A DNA stretch of 64,000 nt from Streptantibioticus ferralitis. Its GTDB lineage: Bacteria > Actinomycetota > Actinomycetes > Streptomycetales > Streptomycetaceae. Both the position numbers and the translations under genes were made by a program. Every line of letters starts with the position of its first letter. Position 1 is the stretch's first letter. Shown in pieces: positions 17,096 through 25,451 of the stretch. Under the pieces are notes generated by a model. That model was not told where the DNA came from. It did no database searches and saw nothing but the letters and a program-made list of their open reading frames with translations. The DNA lies in NCBI RefSeq assembly GCF_029223525.1, contig NZ_JARHTQ010000007.1:62001-126000 (forward strand), given 5' to 3'.

Positions 17096-17725
17096 ATGCC
17101 ACGTCGAAGCTACGACCAGTACTGCGCCATCGCCCGGGCTCTGGACACCGTTGGGGACAGATGGACCCTGCTGATCGTGCGGGAACTGCTGGCGGGCCCC
17201 CGCCGCTACACCGACCTGCACGCCGATCTGCCCGGCGTCAGCACCGACGTCCTTGCCTCACGGCTGAGGGACATGGAGCGCGACGGCCTGACGACCCGCC
17301 GCCGACTGCCCCCGCCCGCTACCGCCGTGGTCTACGAACTCACCCCGCACGGCCGCGATCTGCTGCCTGTCCTCGTGGCGCTGGCCGGGTGGGGCTCCCC
17401 GGCGTTGAGCGAGCGCAGGGCCACCGACGCCATGCGGGCCCACTGGTTCGCCATCCCGCTGATGAGCCGCCTGAAGCACCTGGCCTTCCAGGCGGGCACC
17501 ATCGAGATACAGCTTGAGGAAGGCGTGTTCCATCTGCGGTTCGATGACGGCGAACTGACCTACGGCGACGGTCCGGCCCAACTCGCCGACGCGCGGCTCA
17601 TCTTGGGCACCGAGACCTGTGTCGCCATCGCGGACGACTCCCTGTCCCTCGAAGCAGGGCTGAAACAGGGCAGGATCCAGCTGCGTGGCGAGGGCCCCCT
17701 CGCCTCCGCACTGCGGCAAACGTGA
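17096..17725 (+). CDS. HxlR-type regulator with SCP2-like tail
   Basis: 209 residues. Residues 1-100 form a winged helix of the HxlR family (YCAIARALDTVGDRWTLLIVRELLAGPRRYTDL, GVSTDVLASRLRDMERDGLTTRR). The C-terminal half (from about residue 125: AFQAGTIEIQLEEGVFHLRFDDGEL to LKQGRIQLRGEGPLASAL) resembles an SCP2 sterol-carrier fold, a known pairing that may sense a hydrophobic ligand. The ATG at 17096 is chosen because the -10 box ends 7 nt before it, giving a leaderless transcript; an in-frame ATG at 17078 lies inside the promoter. Confidence 0.9.
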   Translation: MPRRSYDQYCAIARALDTVGDRWTLLIVRELLAGPRRYTDLHADLPGVSTDVLASRLRDMERDGLTTRRRLPPPATAVVYELTPHGRDLLPVLVALAGWGSPALSERRATDAMRAHWFAIPLMSRLKHLAFQAGTIEIQLEEGVFHLRFDDGELTYGDGPAQLADARLILGTETCVAIADDSLSLEAGLKQGRIQLRGEGPLASALRQT

Positions 17726-17803
17726 CACCTGCCGTCAAGCGGTACCGCGGCGACGGCAGCGGCGCCGGCTGTCGGCGAGAAGACCGGCGGGGTCCGCGGC
17801 CGA

Positions 17804-18582
17804 TCACCGCTCAGGGACCAGCCACGGCTTCTGCGGCAGCGGGGTGCCGGTCTCGATGAAGGACTTCAGGTTGGACAGCACCGCGGCCCAGCCCGCGGCG
17901 GCCGCGTTCCGTTCGGCCTCGTCGGCCAGGTTCTCATGGGTCACGGTGAGCCGGACGATCTCGCCGTACGGCTCGATGTCGAAGGTGACCCGGGAGGGGC
18001 CGTCGGCCCGCTCATCGCCCGGTGCGGCCCAGGTGGTCACCAGTCGCTTCGGCGGGTCGCTCTCCATGACCGCGCCGACGACATCGGCGACGCCTGTACC
18101 GTCCGTGCGCCGGTGCTCCCAGGTCGAGCCGGACTGCCAGTCCGAAACGTTGCTGTGGCCCCAGTACTCGGCCGTCAGATCGGCGTCGGTCAGCGCGTGC
18201 CAGACCTTCTCCGGTGTGCTCTCGATGTAGATCACGTACACCAATGCGGGCGTGTCCGCCATGGCGCCCTCCGCTCGTCGTTTCAGTACGCCGAGCGCTT
18301 GCAGACGCGGGCGCTCGAACTTGCCGATCCACCGCTCCCGGATGTCATGGAGGGGGACGGGATTGAGGTAGTGGAGCTTCCCCCGTCCGCGCCGCACCGT
18401 GCTCATCAGGTTGGCGGCCTCCAGGACGGCCAGGTGCTGGGTGGCCGACTGGCGCGTCATCTCCCGGCACTCGCACAGCTCTCCCAGGGTCTGCCCGTTG
18501 TGCTCGTGCAGCCTGTCCAGCAGATACCGCCGGGTCTGGGCGGCCAGCGTTTGAAGACCTGGTCCATGTCCGGCTTGTCCAT
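17804..18582 (-). pseudogene. ArsR-AHSA1 (SRPBCC) fusion with N-terminal frameshift
   Basis: The expected start is ATG at 18582 (MDKPDMDQVFK), but a single missing base near 18548-18551 shifts the frame before TLAAQTRRYLLDRLHEHNG. After the break a winged helix (GELCECREMTRQSATQHLAVLEAANL) leads into an AHSA1/SRPBCC ligand-binding domain (VIYIESTPEKVWHALTDADLTAEYWG to NLKSFIETG). A GTG at 18604 keeps the second frame open, so a protein with a foreign N-terminus might still be made. Such fusions respond to small molecules and usually regulate their neighbours, here perhaps the MFS pump that follows on the same strand. Confidence 0.75.
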
Positions 18583-18628
18583 CTCGGTGCTGTGCACGCC
18601 TCACCTTGTGCAGGCAAACGCCTGCATG

Positions 18629-20137
18629 TCAATGCGGGGAGACGGCGGGGACGGGCCGGTGGCTCCTGCGCTGCGCCGCGACCAGGGCGGCCGCGGGCAA
18701 CATGCTGCATCCGCTCACCCCGATCAGCGCCCAGTAGGCGAGGTCGACCGCATGCGCCCTGGATATCGGCGCCGGGCTGTAGGTGTAGGGCATACGGGCC
18801 AGCAGGAGCACCAGCGTCGCGCTGCCCAGCGAACCGCCCACGTGCTCAAGGGTGTTGAACTGTGTGCTGGCCTGACCGATGTGCGTGGGGGAGAGCGACT
18901 GGTAGGCGGCGGTCATCGCCTGGGTGTGCGCCAGCCCGACACCCACGCCCCGGAGCACCGTGGCGGTGATCAGCCACCAGTACGGCGTCGTTGTCGTCAG
19001 GAAGGCGAACGGCAGCGTGGCGAGCAGCACGGCGCCGCTGCCGACCAGGACGGTGGCACTGCCCAGCCGCTCGAACAACCGGCCGGACAGCCACATCGCG
19101 GCGGCCGTGCCCAGCCCCTGCGGCGCGATGAGCAGACCGGTCCGCCAAGGGTCGTCGCCCCGGACGGTCTGAAGGTACAGCGGCAACAGGATCGTTCCGC
19201 CGAACACGACCGCGCCGGTCACCAGCATCGACTGTGCGGCCGCCCGGAACACCCCGTTCCGGTAGAGCCGCAGATCCAGCAGCGGACTTTCTCCCTGGAG
19301 CGACCAGACGATGAAGGCCGTGATCAGTACGGTCCCGGCGCACAACGGGACCACCACGGCCGGGCAGCCCAACTTCCCGGCATGACCGGCCTGGGTCAGC
19401 GCGAACGTCAGGGAGGCCAGCCCGGGGGAGACCAGCAGCAGCCCGATCACATCGAGGGATGCCGTGGGACGCGGCGGCCTGGGCTCCACGAGTCGGCGCG
19501 CCAGGAGCGTGGCGACGATACCGAGCGGCACGTTGATGAAGAAGATCGAACGCCAACCCTCGTAGGCCAGCAGTCCGCCACCCGCCAGCGGCCCGAGGAC
19601 CGCGACCAGCATCACCGGAATGCTGAAAGCGGCCATGGCCCTCGGCAGCCGATGGGGGCCGGCGGCGGTGACGAGCATGATCCGGCTGACCGAACTGATC
19701 AGTCCGGCGCCGACTCCCTGCACCGCGCGGACGCCGATGAGCTGCCAAGGGGCCTCGGACAGGCCGCACAACGCGGATGCGACGGTGAAGACGCCCATCG
19801 CGGTCAGGTACATCTGCTCCGGGCCGAATCGCTGCGCGGCCCAGGTACTTGTGGGGACCGCGGCCGCGAAGGCCAGCATGTAGGCCGAGACGATCCACTG
19901 CGTGGTGCTCAACGACATGTGCAGGCCGGTGGACAGCGACCGCAGCGCGACATGGACGACGGACGAGTCGAGGTAGAGCATGACCGCGCCCAGCAGGACG
20001 ACGAACATGGTCAGGCGCAGTCGGCCCGACCATCTCCCGTTCTCCTCAAGGGGCGTGGGCTCCTGGGACCAACTCGCCTCGCGGGGCGCGGGTCGCCGGG
20101 CATGCCGCCCATGGGCGGCGGCTTTACCTTTCTTCAT
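18629..20137 (-). CDS. MFS multidrug exporter, DHA2 type
   Basis: About 502 residues with 14 predicted membrane helices. Typical DHA2 features are motif D1-like LYLDSSVVHVALRSL in TM1, STTQWIVSAYMLAFAA, the ring motif GPLAGGGLL (motif C) and IFFINVPLGIVA. It is a proton-driven drug or metabolite exporter of the EmrB/QacA group. The start is uncertain: ATG at 20137 (MKKGKAAAHGRHARR) has no good ribosome site, and the frame remains open to 20302. Translation may be coupled to the small upstream frame that ends at 20124. The substrate is unknown. Confidence 0.87.
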   Translation of the reverse strand: MKKGKAAAHGRHARRPAPREASWSQEPTPLEENGRWSGRLRLTMFVVLLGAVMLYLDSSVVHVALRSLSTGLHMSLSTTQWIVSAYMLAFAAAVPTSTWAAQRFGPEQMYLTAMGVFTVASALCGLSEAPWQLIGVRAVQGVGAGLISSVSRIMLVTAAGPHRLPRAMAAFSIPVMLVAVLGPLAGGGLLAYEGWRSIFFINVPLGIVATLLARRLVEPRPPRPTASLDVIGLLLVSPGLASLTFALTQAGHAGKLGCPAVVVPLCAGTVLITAFIVWSLQGESPLLDLRLYRNGVFRAAAQSMLVTGAVVFGGTILLPLYLQTVRGDDPWRTGLLIAPQGLGTAAAMWLSGRLFERLGSATVLVGSGAVLLATLPFAFLTTTTPYWWLITATVLRGVGVGLAHTQAMTAAYQSLSPTHIGQASTQFNTLEHVGGSLGSATLVLLLARMPYTYSPAPISRAHAVDLAYWALIGVSGCSMLPAAALVAAQRRSHRPVPAVSPH

Positions 20138-20309
20138 CGCGGCGCAGCCGCATCGAAGCATCGCGGACGCGCGCCCTTGAAACGCTTCGCCCGAGATGGG
20201 CAATCCGTCTGACCCAGGCACTGGCGACCGCGGCACGACCAGTGTCCCGCCGGCGTTCCGCATCGTGTCCGGCGAGCTCGAACTGGGCCTCTTCTGGCGC
20301 AACAGGCAT
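20124..20309 (-). CDS. Possible small leader protein before the MFS gene
   Basis: 61 residues (MPVAPEEAQFELAGHDAERR to MRLRRDEER), Arg/Ala rich, probably helical. AAAGGGAGGGGG lies 8 nt before its ATG, the best ribosome site in this neighbourhood. Its end overlaps the likely start of the MFS exporter by 14 nt, which would allow translational coupling. No family is recognised; it could be a leader frame and nothing more. Confidence 0.4.
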   Translation of the reverse strand: MPVAPEEAQFELAGHDAERRRDTGRAAVASAWVRRIAHLGRSVSRARVRDASMRLRRDEER

Positions 20310-20678
20310 GGCAGCGATCCCCCTCCCTTTCAGGTAAGGACCCATGAAGGCCAATAGGGTGATTTGTCGCATACGTAGGGTTGCCGACACCCCCGGACTT
20401 CATCCAGACACGCCGAAGGGAATCCCCTGAAGGATGGAAAGTTGCTGGCGGTTGTTGACCACTTCTGGCGGTCGCCCGTGGGTGCGGTGCACCAACCGTC
20501 CGGGTGGCGGCGTCAGTTCGTCGGCAAGGATCGGCCGGGGGGTCGGGTGGTGCGAGCCCACGTGCCCGGGTGTGTCCGCCTGGCTGTGTGGCAACTGTGA
20601 GCCGGTCAAGTCACCCGACTGCCCAATCACCCCAACGTGTGGCGTACAACGGATCACGTCATGGGCAGATACTCCATG
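20310..20678. other. Spacer without a recognisable gene
   Basis: Divergent control region of the MFS pump and the secreted SH3-like protein. It is somewhat less G+C rich than its surroundings. No certain promoter; possible relic frames are too weak to name. Confidence 0.45.
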
Positions 20679-20724
20679 CCAATACCGGCAAAACAGCAAA
20701 TCCAATTGTATGTGCCGGTATTGG
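20679..20724 (+). repeat. 12-bp inverted repeat upstream of the secreted protein gene
   Basis: CCAATACCGGCA (20679-20690) and its exact complement (20713-20724) flank a 22-nt A/T-rich spacer. The second arm ends one base before the AGAGAGGAG ribosome site. In DNA it could be an operator with arms one and a half turns apart; in RNA it would form a 12-bp stem that stops at the ribosome site. Confidence 0.8.
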
Positions 20725-20737
20725 AGAGAGGAGCGTC

Positions 20738-21103
20738 ATGATGAAACGTCACTCCATCCGCAGGTCCGTCACCGCGGCCCTGCTCACCGCGGGAGTCGCG
20801 GTCGGCACGCTGACGACGGCCGCCGGGGCTCAGGCCCTCACTCCGGCCCACTACGGCCGCTGGCACCACCACGTCGAGGGGCGCGTGGTATCCCCGGAGC
20901 CGCTGACCGTCCACTACGGACCCGGCGTCAACCGGTGGGTCACCGGGACCATCAGCAACGGCATGCACGTCTGGATCGTGTGCAAGGCCGAGGGCAGCCG
21001 GGTCGGCGCCAACGACCGCTGGTACAAGCTCGCCGACGGGCAGGGCTGGGTCCCCGCCCACTACGTGAACAACTACCGGTACGTCCGCTGGTGCACGAGG
21101 TGA
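20738..21103 (+). CDS. Small secreted SH3-like protein
   Basis: 121 residues. A twin-Arg-like basic start (MMKRHSIRRSV) and hydrophobic stretch end in AGAQA, a good signal peptidase site near residue 33. The mature part has VHYGPGVNRWVTGTISNG, VWIVCKAEGSRV, RWYKLADGQGWVPAHYV, the pattern of bacterial SH3 domains, with two Cys that could form a disulfide. Such proteins bind cell wall or are secreted freely; the role is not known. GGAGAGAGGAG precedes the ATG. Expression may depend on the inverted repeat directly upstream. Confidence 0.85.
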   Translation: MMKRHSIRRSVTAALLTAGVAVGTLTTAAGAQALTPAHYGRWHHHVEGRVVSPEPLTVHYGPGVNRWVTGTISNGMHVWIVCKAEGSRVGANDRWYKLADGQGWVPAHYVNNYRYVRWCTR

Positions 21104-21193
21104 CGCACAGGTGAAGGAAGGTTTCGCCCCGCTCGGCTCGATGCCGGGCGGGGCGGAACCGCGTTCTCGTCCGATGTCTGCCGAGAGCTCGGC

Positions 21194-22567
21194 TCACCCG
21201 GCGCCAGGCTTACCGGAACGGCCTGAACCGGTCCCTGCGGGCGGTAGTTCGGGAAGCGCCGTGGTGTACAGCCAGTCGTGGAAGAAGTCACCCAGTGCGA
21301 CGCCCGACACCAACTCGGCGAGCGCGACGAAACGTTCGGTACCGGCGCTGCCGCCCCGGTACCGGGCCACCCACTCCCGGAGGATGCCGAAGAACCTCTC
21401 GTCACCCACGGTCAGTCGCAGGGCGTGCAGTGTCGACGCTCCCCGGCTGTAGAGGCGCTCGTCGTAGAGCGCGGCGGGACCGGGGTCGGCGATGACGAAG
21501 TCCTGGCCGACCGCGCGCAGTTCGGCCAGCTGGGACGCTGCCATCGCGTGGGCGCCGGGGCCGCCGGTCGCCTGGGACCACAGCCACTCGGCGTAGGTCG
21601 CGAAGCCCTCCTTGAGCCAGATGTCCCGCCAGTCGCCGATGCCGACGCTGTCGCCGAACCACTGGTGGGCCAACTCGTGTGCCACCTCGTCCTCATGGCC
21701 CCGTCTGCCGTCGATCCGGTCGGTTCCGAAGACGGATAACGTCTGCGCCTCCAGCGGGTCGCCGACCACGGCGTCCACCACGACGGCCCCGTACTGCTCG
21801 AAGGGGAACCGGCCGAACAGGTCGGAGAACAACCGGAGCATCCGCGGCTGGCGGCCGAAGTCGAACCGTGCGCGATCCACCAGGCGTTCGGGGAACGCGT
21901 TCCGCAGCAGTACTCCCGGCGGACCGCCGGACTGCTCGTCCCACACGAAACGGCCGATCGCGACGGTCGCCAGATAGGCTGACATCGGCTCCTGGTGATC
22001 GTAGACCCACTCGGTGCGGTGCCCGCCGACCGGTCGCCGCAGCGCCAACCGTCCGTTGGCGCACACCTGGTAGGCCTCCGGTGCCGTCACCGCTATCCGG
22101 TACCGGGCCTTGTCGTCCGGCCGGTCGTTGCTCGGGAACCACGAGGGGGCGCCCAGCGGTTCGCTCATCACAGCGACGCCGTCGCGGGTCCGGAACCAGC
22201 CTGCCTCGTCGTCCAGTTCCGGGATCCCCACCGGTCTCGGGACACCGCGGTAGCCGACCTCGATGTCAACGGGCCGTCCGGGCGGCAACGGCAGGCCGGG
22301 CCTGATGTACAGCTTCTTCTTCCGCCGCCGGAACTCCGCGGGCACGTCGGCGGCGACGACCCGGGAGACCTCCATACGGGACAGATCCAGACTGAGCACG
22401 TCCAGCGCGCGCTCCGGGACCACGGTGATGCTCGCGGTGCCGAGGACGCGACCGGATCCCGGCTTCCAGTCCAGCTGTATGCGGTACCGCAGGACCCGGT
22501 AGTCATCGCTTCCATGCCGGGGAAAGTACCTGTGCCGTCCGAGGTCTCCCGCCCCCCTCGACTCCAC
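21194..22567 (-). CDS. M1-family zinc metallopeptidase of the poly-amino-acid locus
   Basis: 457 residues. The gluzincin site HELAHQWFG (residue ~296) and the third ligand Glu in KEGFATYAEWLW 19 residues later are intact, with the exopeptidase-type loop reading DPLEAQT in place of GAMEN. No signal peptide or membrane segment is seen, so it is probably cytoplasmic or membrane associated. The GTG at 22567 follows AAAGGGAGG. It lies 118 nt after the aspartokinase gene on the same strand, last in the pls-dat-ask-peptidase series. From memory, epsilon-poly-lysine-degrading enzymes of producers are zinc aminopeptidases, so I infer a role in trimming or clearing the polymer. A generic aminopeptidase is the alternative. 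Confidence 0.9.
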   Translation of the reverse strand: MESRGAGDLGRHRYFPRHGSDDYRVLRYRIQLDWKPGSGRVLGTASITVVPERALDVLSLDLSRMEVSRVVAADVPAEFRRRKKKLYIRPGLPLPPGRPVDIEVGYRGVPRPVGIPELDDEAGWFRTRDGVAVMSEPLGAPSWFPSNDRPDDKARYRIAVTAPEAYQVCANGRLALRRPVGGHRTEWVYDHQEPMSAYLATVAIGRFVWDEQSGGPPGVLLRNAFPERLVDRARFDFGRQPRMLRLFSDLFGRFPFEQYGAVVVDAVVGDPLEAQTLSVFGTDRIDGRRGHEDEVAHELAHQWFGDSVGIGDWRDIWLKEGFATYAEWLWSQATGGPGAHAMAASQLAELRAVGQDFVIADPGPAALYDERLYSRGASTLHALRLTVGDERFFGILREWVARYRGGSAGTERFVALAELVSGVALGDFFHDWLYTTALPELPPAGTGSGRSGKPGAG

Positions 22568-22685
22568 GCGAATTCCTCCCTTTGGGCACTGGCTGGGCGG
22601 GATGCCGGGCAGGGGACGGGCGCTTGCCGATCCCGTCCCCAAGGTGACTGCCCGAGGCCGCGGCCCTCGTTGGCGAACGGTCCCG

Positions 22686-23969
22686 CTACGTCCTTGCGCG
22701 GACCTCCTCTCCCTCGGCCGAGACCATGGCCGGTGCCTCAGGTGTCCCCAGCCCGAATGCCGTATGCAACGCACGGACGGCGTCGCCCAGTTGAGCGGCC
22801 CGGCACACGGCCGAGATCCGGATTCCCGAGGTGGAGATGATGTCGATGTTCACTCCCGCCGCGGCCAGGGTCTCGCAGAAGGTGGCGAGCACCCCGGGTT
22901 GTGCGCGCATACCGGTTCCGACCAGCGAGACCTTGCCGATGTGCTGGTCCAGGCAGATGTCCTCGAACCCGATCTCCGCGTGCTGTCCGCGCAGCGCCGC
23001 CAGCACGGACAGACAGCGGTCCGCCGGAACGAGGAAGGACAGTTCTGTACGACCGTCGGCTGGGTGCGATGCGTTCTGCACCGCCATGTCGAGCTCGGCC
23101 CCGGCGTCGGTGACGGCCCGGAAGACTCGGGCGGCGTGGGCGGGCCGGTCGGGCAGACCGGTCACGGTGATCTTGGCACCGGACTCGTCGTGTGCGACCC
23201 CGGTGATCGACGGCCGTTCGGCGGCGGGCACCTCGCGGGCCGCGCAGACCATGGTGCCCGGCCTGCTGTGGTACGAGGAGCGCACGTGTACGGGTACGCC
23301 GTGGCGGCGGGCGTACTCCACACTGCGCGGCGCCAGCACTCTGGCGCCGCATGCGGCCAGCTCCTGCATCGTCTCGTAGGTGATGTGGTCCAGCCGCCCG
23401 GCGTCCGGCACGATCCTCGGGTCCGCGGTGTAGACCCCGTCCACGTCGGTGTAGATCTCGCAGGTGTCGGCCTTCAGGGCGGCGGCCAGCGCTATCGCCG
23501 TGGTGTCGGAGCCGCCACGGCCCAACGTGGTGACGTCGCCGGTTTCCCGGTTGACTCCCTGGAACCCCGCGACCAGGACGATCGCGCCGCGGTCGAGCTC
23601 CTGCCGTACCCGGCCGGGGTCCATGTCGGTGATCCGTGCCCTGCCGTGCGCGGCGTTGGTGAACACCCCCGCCTGCGAGCCGGTCAGGGAGCACGCTGCG
23701 CCATCGAGCGCCTGGATGGCCATGGCGACCAGGGCGTTCGAGACGCGCTCGCCCGATGTCAGCAGCATGTCCAGCTCGCGTGGCGTGGGTGCGGCGGTCA
23801 CCTCCTGCGCCAGGCCGAGCAGTTCGTCGGTGGTGCCGCCCATCGCGGAGACCACCACCACGACGTCGTGACCTGCCTTGCGGGTCGCGACGATGTGCTC
23901 GGCGACCTTCTTGATCCGCTCGGTGTCGCGCACCGAGGAGCCGCCGTACTTCTGGACGATGAGAGCCAC
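22686..23969 (-). CDS. ask: Aspartokinase dedicated to the diaminobutyrate locus
   Basis: 427 residues. It phosphorylates L-aspartate, the first step to aspartate semialdehyde. Seen are KYGGSSV at the N-terminus, [60 protein letters not shown] and two C-terminal ACT domains. It is of the alpha2beta2 type with an internal start expected for the beta subunit. The GTG at 23969 lies 4 nt after the aminotransferase stop, and its AGGAGG is inside that gene, so the two are translationally coupled. No asd gene follows, unlike the housekeeping ask-asd pair, so this is probably a second, pathway-specific copy. Feedback behaviour cannot be read by eye. Confidence 0.93.
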   Translation of the reverse strand: MALIVQKYGGSSVRDTERIKKVAEHIVATRKAGHDVVVVVSAMGGTTDELLGLAQEVTAAPTPRELDMLLTSGERVSNALVAMAIQALDGAACSLTGSQAGVFTNAAHGRARITDMDPGRVRQELDRGAIVLVAGFQGVNRETGDVTTLGRGGSDTTAIALAAALKADTCEIYTDVDGVYTADPRIVPDAGRLDHITYETMQELAACGARVLAPRSVEYARRHGVPVHVRSSYHSRPGTMVCAAREVPAAERPSITGVAHDESGAKITVTGLPDRPAHAARVFRAVTDAGAELDMAVQNASHPADGRTELSFLVPADRCLSVLAALRGQHAEIGFEDICLDQHIGKVSLVGTGMRAQPGVLATFCETLAAAGVNIDIISTSGIRISAVCRAAQLGDAVRALHTAFGLGTPEAPAMVSAEGEEVRART

Positions 23970-23973
23970 GTGG

Positions 23974-25359
23974 TCACGCCTCCTGCCGTGCCTTGTCCCT
24001 GGTCGCTTCGGCGATCGCGCCGACGAGGATCGCGCAGGCGGTGTCGACGACTTCCGCGGTGACGTTGAGCGGTGGCATCAGACGGACCACGCAGTCGGCG
24101 CGGCCGCCGACCTCGACGATCAACCCGCGCCGCAGTGCGCGGGCCTGCACTTCGGTGGCGAGTTCGCCCGCCGGGCCGCCGTCGGTGGGGTCGGCGAACT
24201 CGATCCCCCACATCAGTCCGCGACCGCGCACCTCGCTGACCCAGGGGTCGGCATGCAGCCCGGCGAGTGCCCTGGTGATCTGCTCCCCGCGCTGGCGCAC
24301 GTTGCCCAGCACGTCGTCGCGGCGGAAGACGCGCACCGCCTCCGCGCCGGCGGCGAAGGCCAGTTGGTTGCCGCGGAAGGTCCCGGTGTGCGCGCCCGGC
24401 GCCCACACGTCAAGTCGCCGGTCGTAGAGGATGACGGCGACCGGTGTACCGATGCCGCTCAACGCCTTGGACGCGACGATGACATCGGGCTCGATACCGT
24501 ACTGCTCGAAGGCGAACCAGGTACCGGTGCGTCCGCAGCCGCTTTGCACCTCGTCGACCACCAACGGGATGCCCAACTCCAGCGTCAACTCCCGTACCCG
24601 GCGTACGAAGTCGGCGCGCGCGGGGATGATGCCGCCCTCGCCCTGCACCATTTCCAGGATCACGGCGGCGGGCAGCGGCACTCCGCCGTTGCCGTCCCGC
24701 AGCGAACGCTCCAGATAGCCGGCGCAGTTGGTGGTGCAGGTGTCCGGCGTCAGGTCGAGCGGGCACCTGGCGCAGTAGGAGTAGGGGAAGAAGTGGATGC
24801 CGGGTACTCCGTTGGGCACCGGTTGCTTCTGCGAAACGAGTCCGGTGATCGCCATGGCGGCATGGCTGCTGCCGTGGAAGCCGCCCTGGAAGGAGATCAC
24901 ATCGCCGCGGCCGGTCGCGGTCTTGCAGAGCTTCAGCGCGGCGTCGACGGCGTTCGCTCCCGTCGGACCGCAGAAGTGGAACTTCATCCGGTCCCGCAGG
25001 CCCGGCGCCAGCATGGACAGTTGGGCCTCGATGAACTCCTCCTTCGCGGGGGTGGGGAAGTCCAGGCCGTGCGTGAGCCGGCCGAGTTGCGCGGTCATGG
25101 CCGCCACCAGATCGGGGTGGTTGTGGCCCAGGGAGAGCACACCGGCCCCGGCGAGGAAGTCGATGAAGACATTGCCGTCGACGTCCCGGACGAAGCTTCC
25201 GGAAGCCTCCTCGATGGCGATGGGTAACCGGCGCGGGTAGGTTCGGGCATTGGACTCGTGGCGCTGCTGGAGCGCCAGGAACTCGGCCGAGCGGGGGCCC
25301 GGCAGCTCGTGGTCGACGTGTGGGGCGGTCCATGGGCTGCACTGGTCGAGCGATGTCAT
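23974..25359 (-). CDS. dat: Diaminobutyrate:2-oxoglutarate aminotransferase
   Basis: 461 residues, class III PLP aminotransferase. It should transfer the Glu amino group to L-aspartate-4-semialdehyde giving L-2,4-diaminobutyrate. Family signs are [88 protein letters not shown] and the PLP lysine in [14 protein letters not shown]. This pattern is that of Dat/PvdH/EctB-like DABA transaminases; ectA and ectC are absent, so ectoine is not the goal. An unusual Cys cluster ([17 protein letters not shown], residues ~195-215) is present. Placed between the NRPS and the aspartokinase, it links primary metabolism to the polymerase. Start ATG at 25359 after CGGAGA. Confidence 0.9.
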   Translation of the reverse strand: MTSLDQCSPWTAPHVDHELPGPRSAEFLALQQRHESNARTYPRRLPIAIEEASGSFVRDVDGNVFIDFLAGAGVLSLGHNHPDLVAAMTAQLGRLTHGLDFPTPAKEEFIEAQLSMLAPGLRDRMKFHFCGPTGANAVDAALKLCKTATGRGDVISFQGGFHGSSHAAMAITGLVSQKQPVPNGVPGIHFFPYSYCARCPLDLTPDTCTTNCAGYLERSLRDGNGGVPLPAAVILEMVQGEGGIIPARADFVRRVRELTLELGIPLVVDEVQSGCGRTGTWFAFEQYGIEPDVIVASKALSGIGTPVAVILYDRRLDVWAPGAHTGTFRGNQLAFAAGAEAVRVFRRDDVLGNVRQRGEQITRALAGLHADPWVSEVRGRGLMWGIEFADPTDGGPAGELATEVQARALRRGLIVEVGGRADCVVRLMPPLNVTAEVVDTACAILVGAIAEATRDKARQEA

Positions 25360-25451
25360 GAGTGTCTCCGCGAAGTGTCGAAGGAGGCAGGCGTGATGGG
25401 TCGATGCGGCTCTCGGCCGCCGACGGCGTGCTGCCGTACGCCGTCGTATGC

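Noticed and set aside
17936-20212. 758-codon plus-strand frame opposite the ArsR-AHSA1 and MFS genes
   Set aside because: It crosses two recognised genes on the other strand and its composition (Gln, Arg, Gly, His) is that of a shadow frame.
24740-25340. Ectoine biosynthesis considered for the aminotransferase
   Set aside because: The enzyme resembles EctB, but ectA and ectC are absent and a Pls-type NRPS is adjacent.
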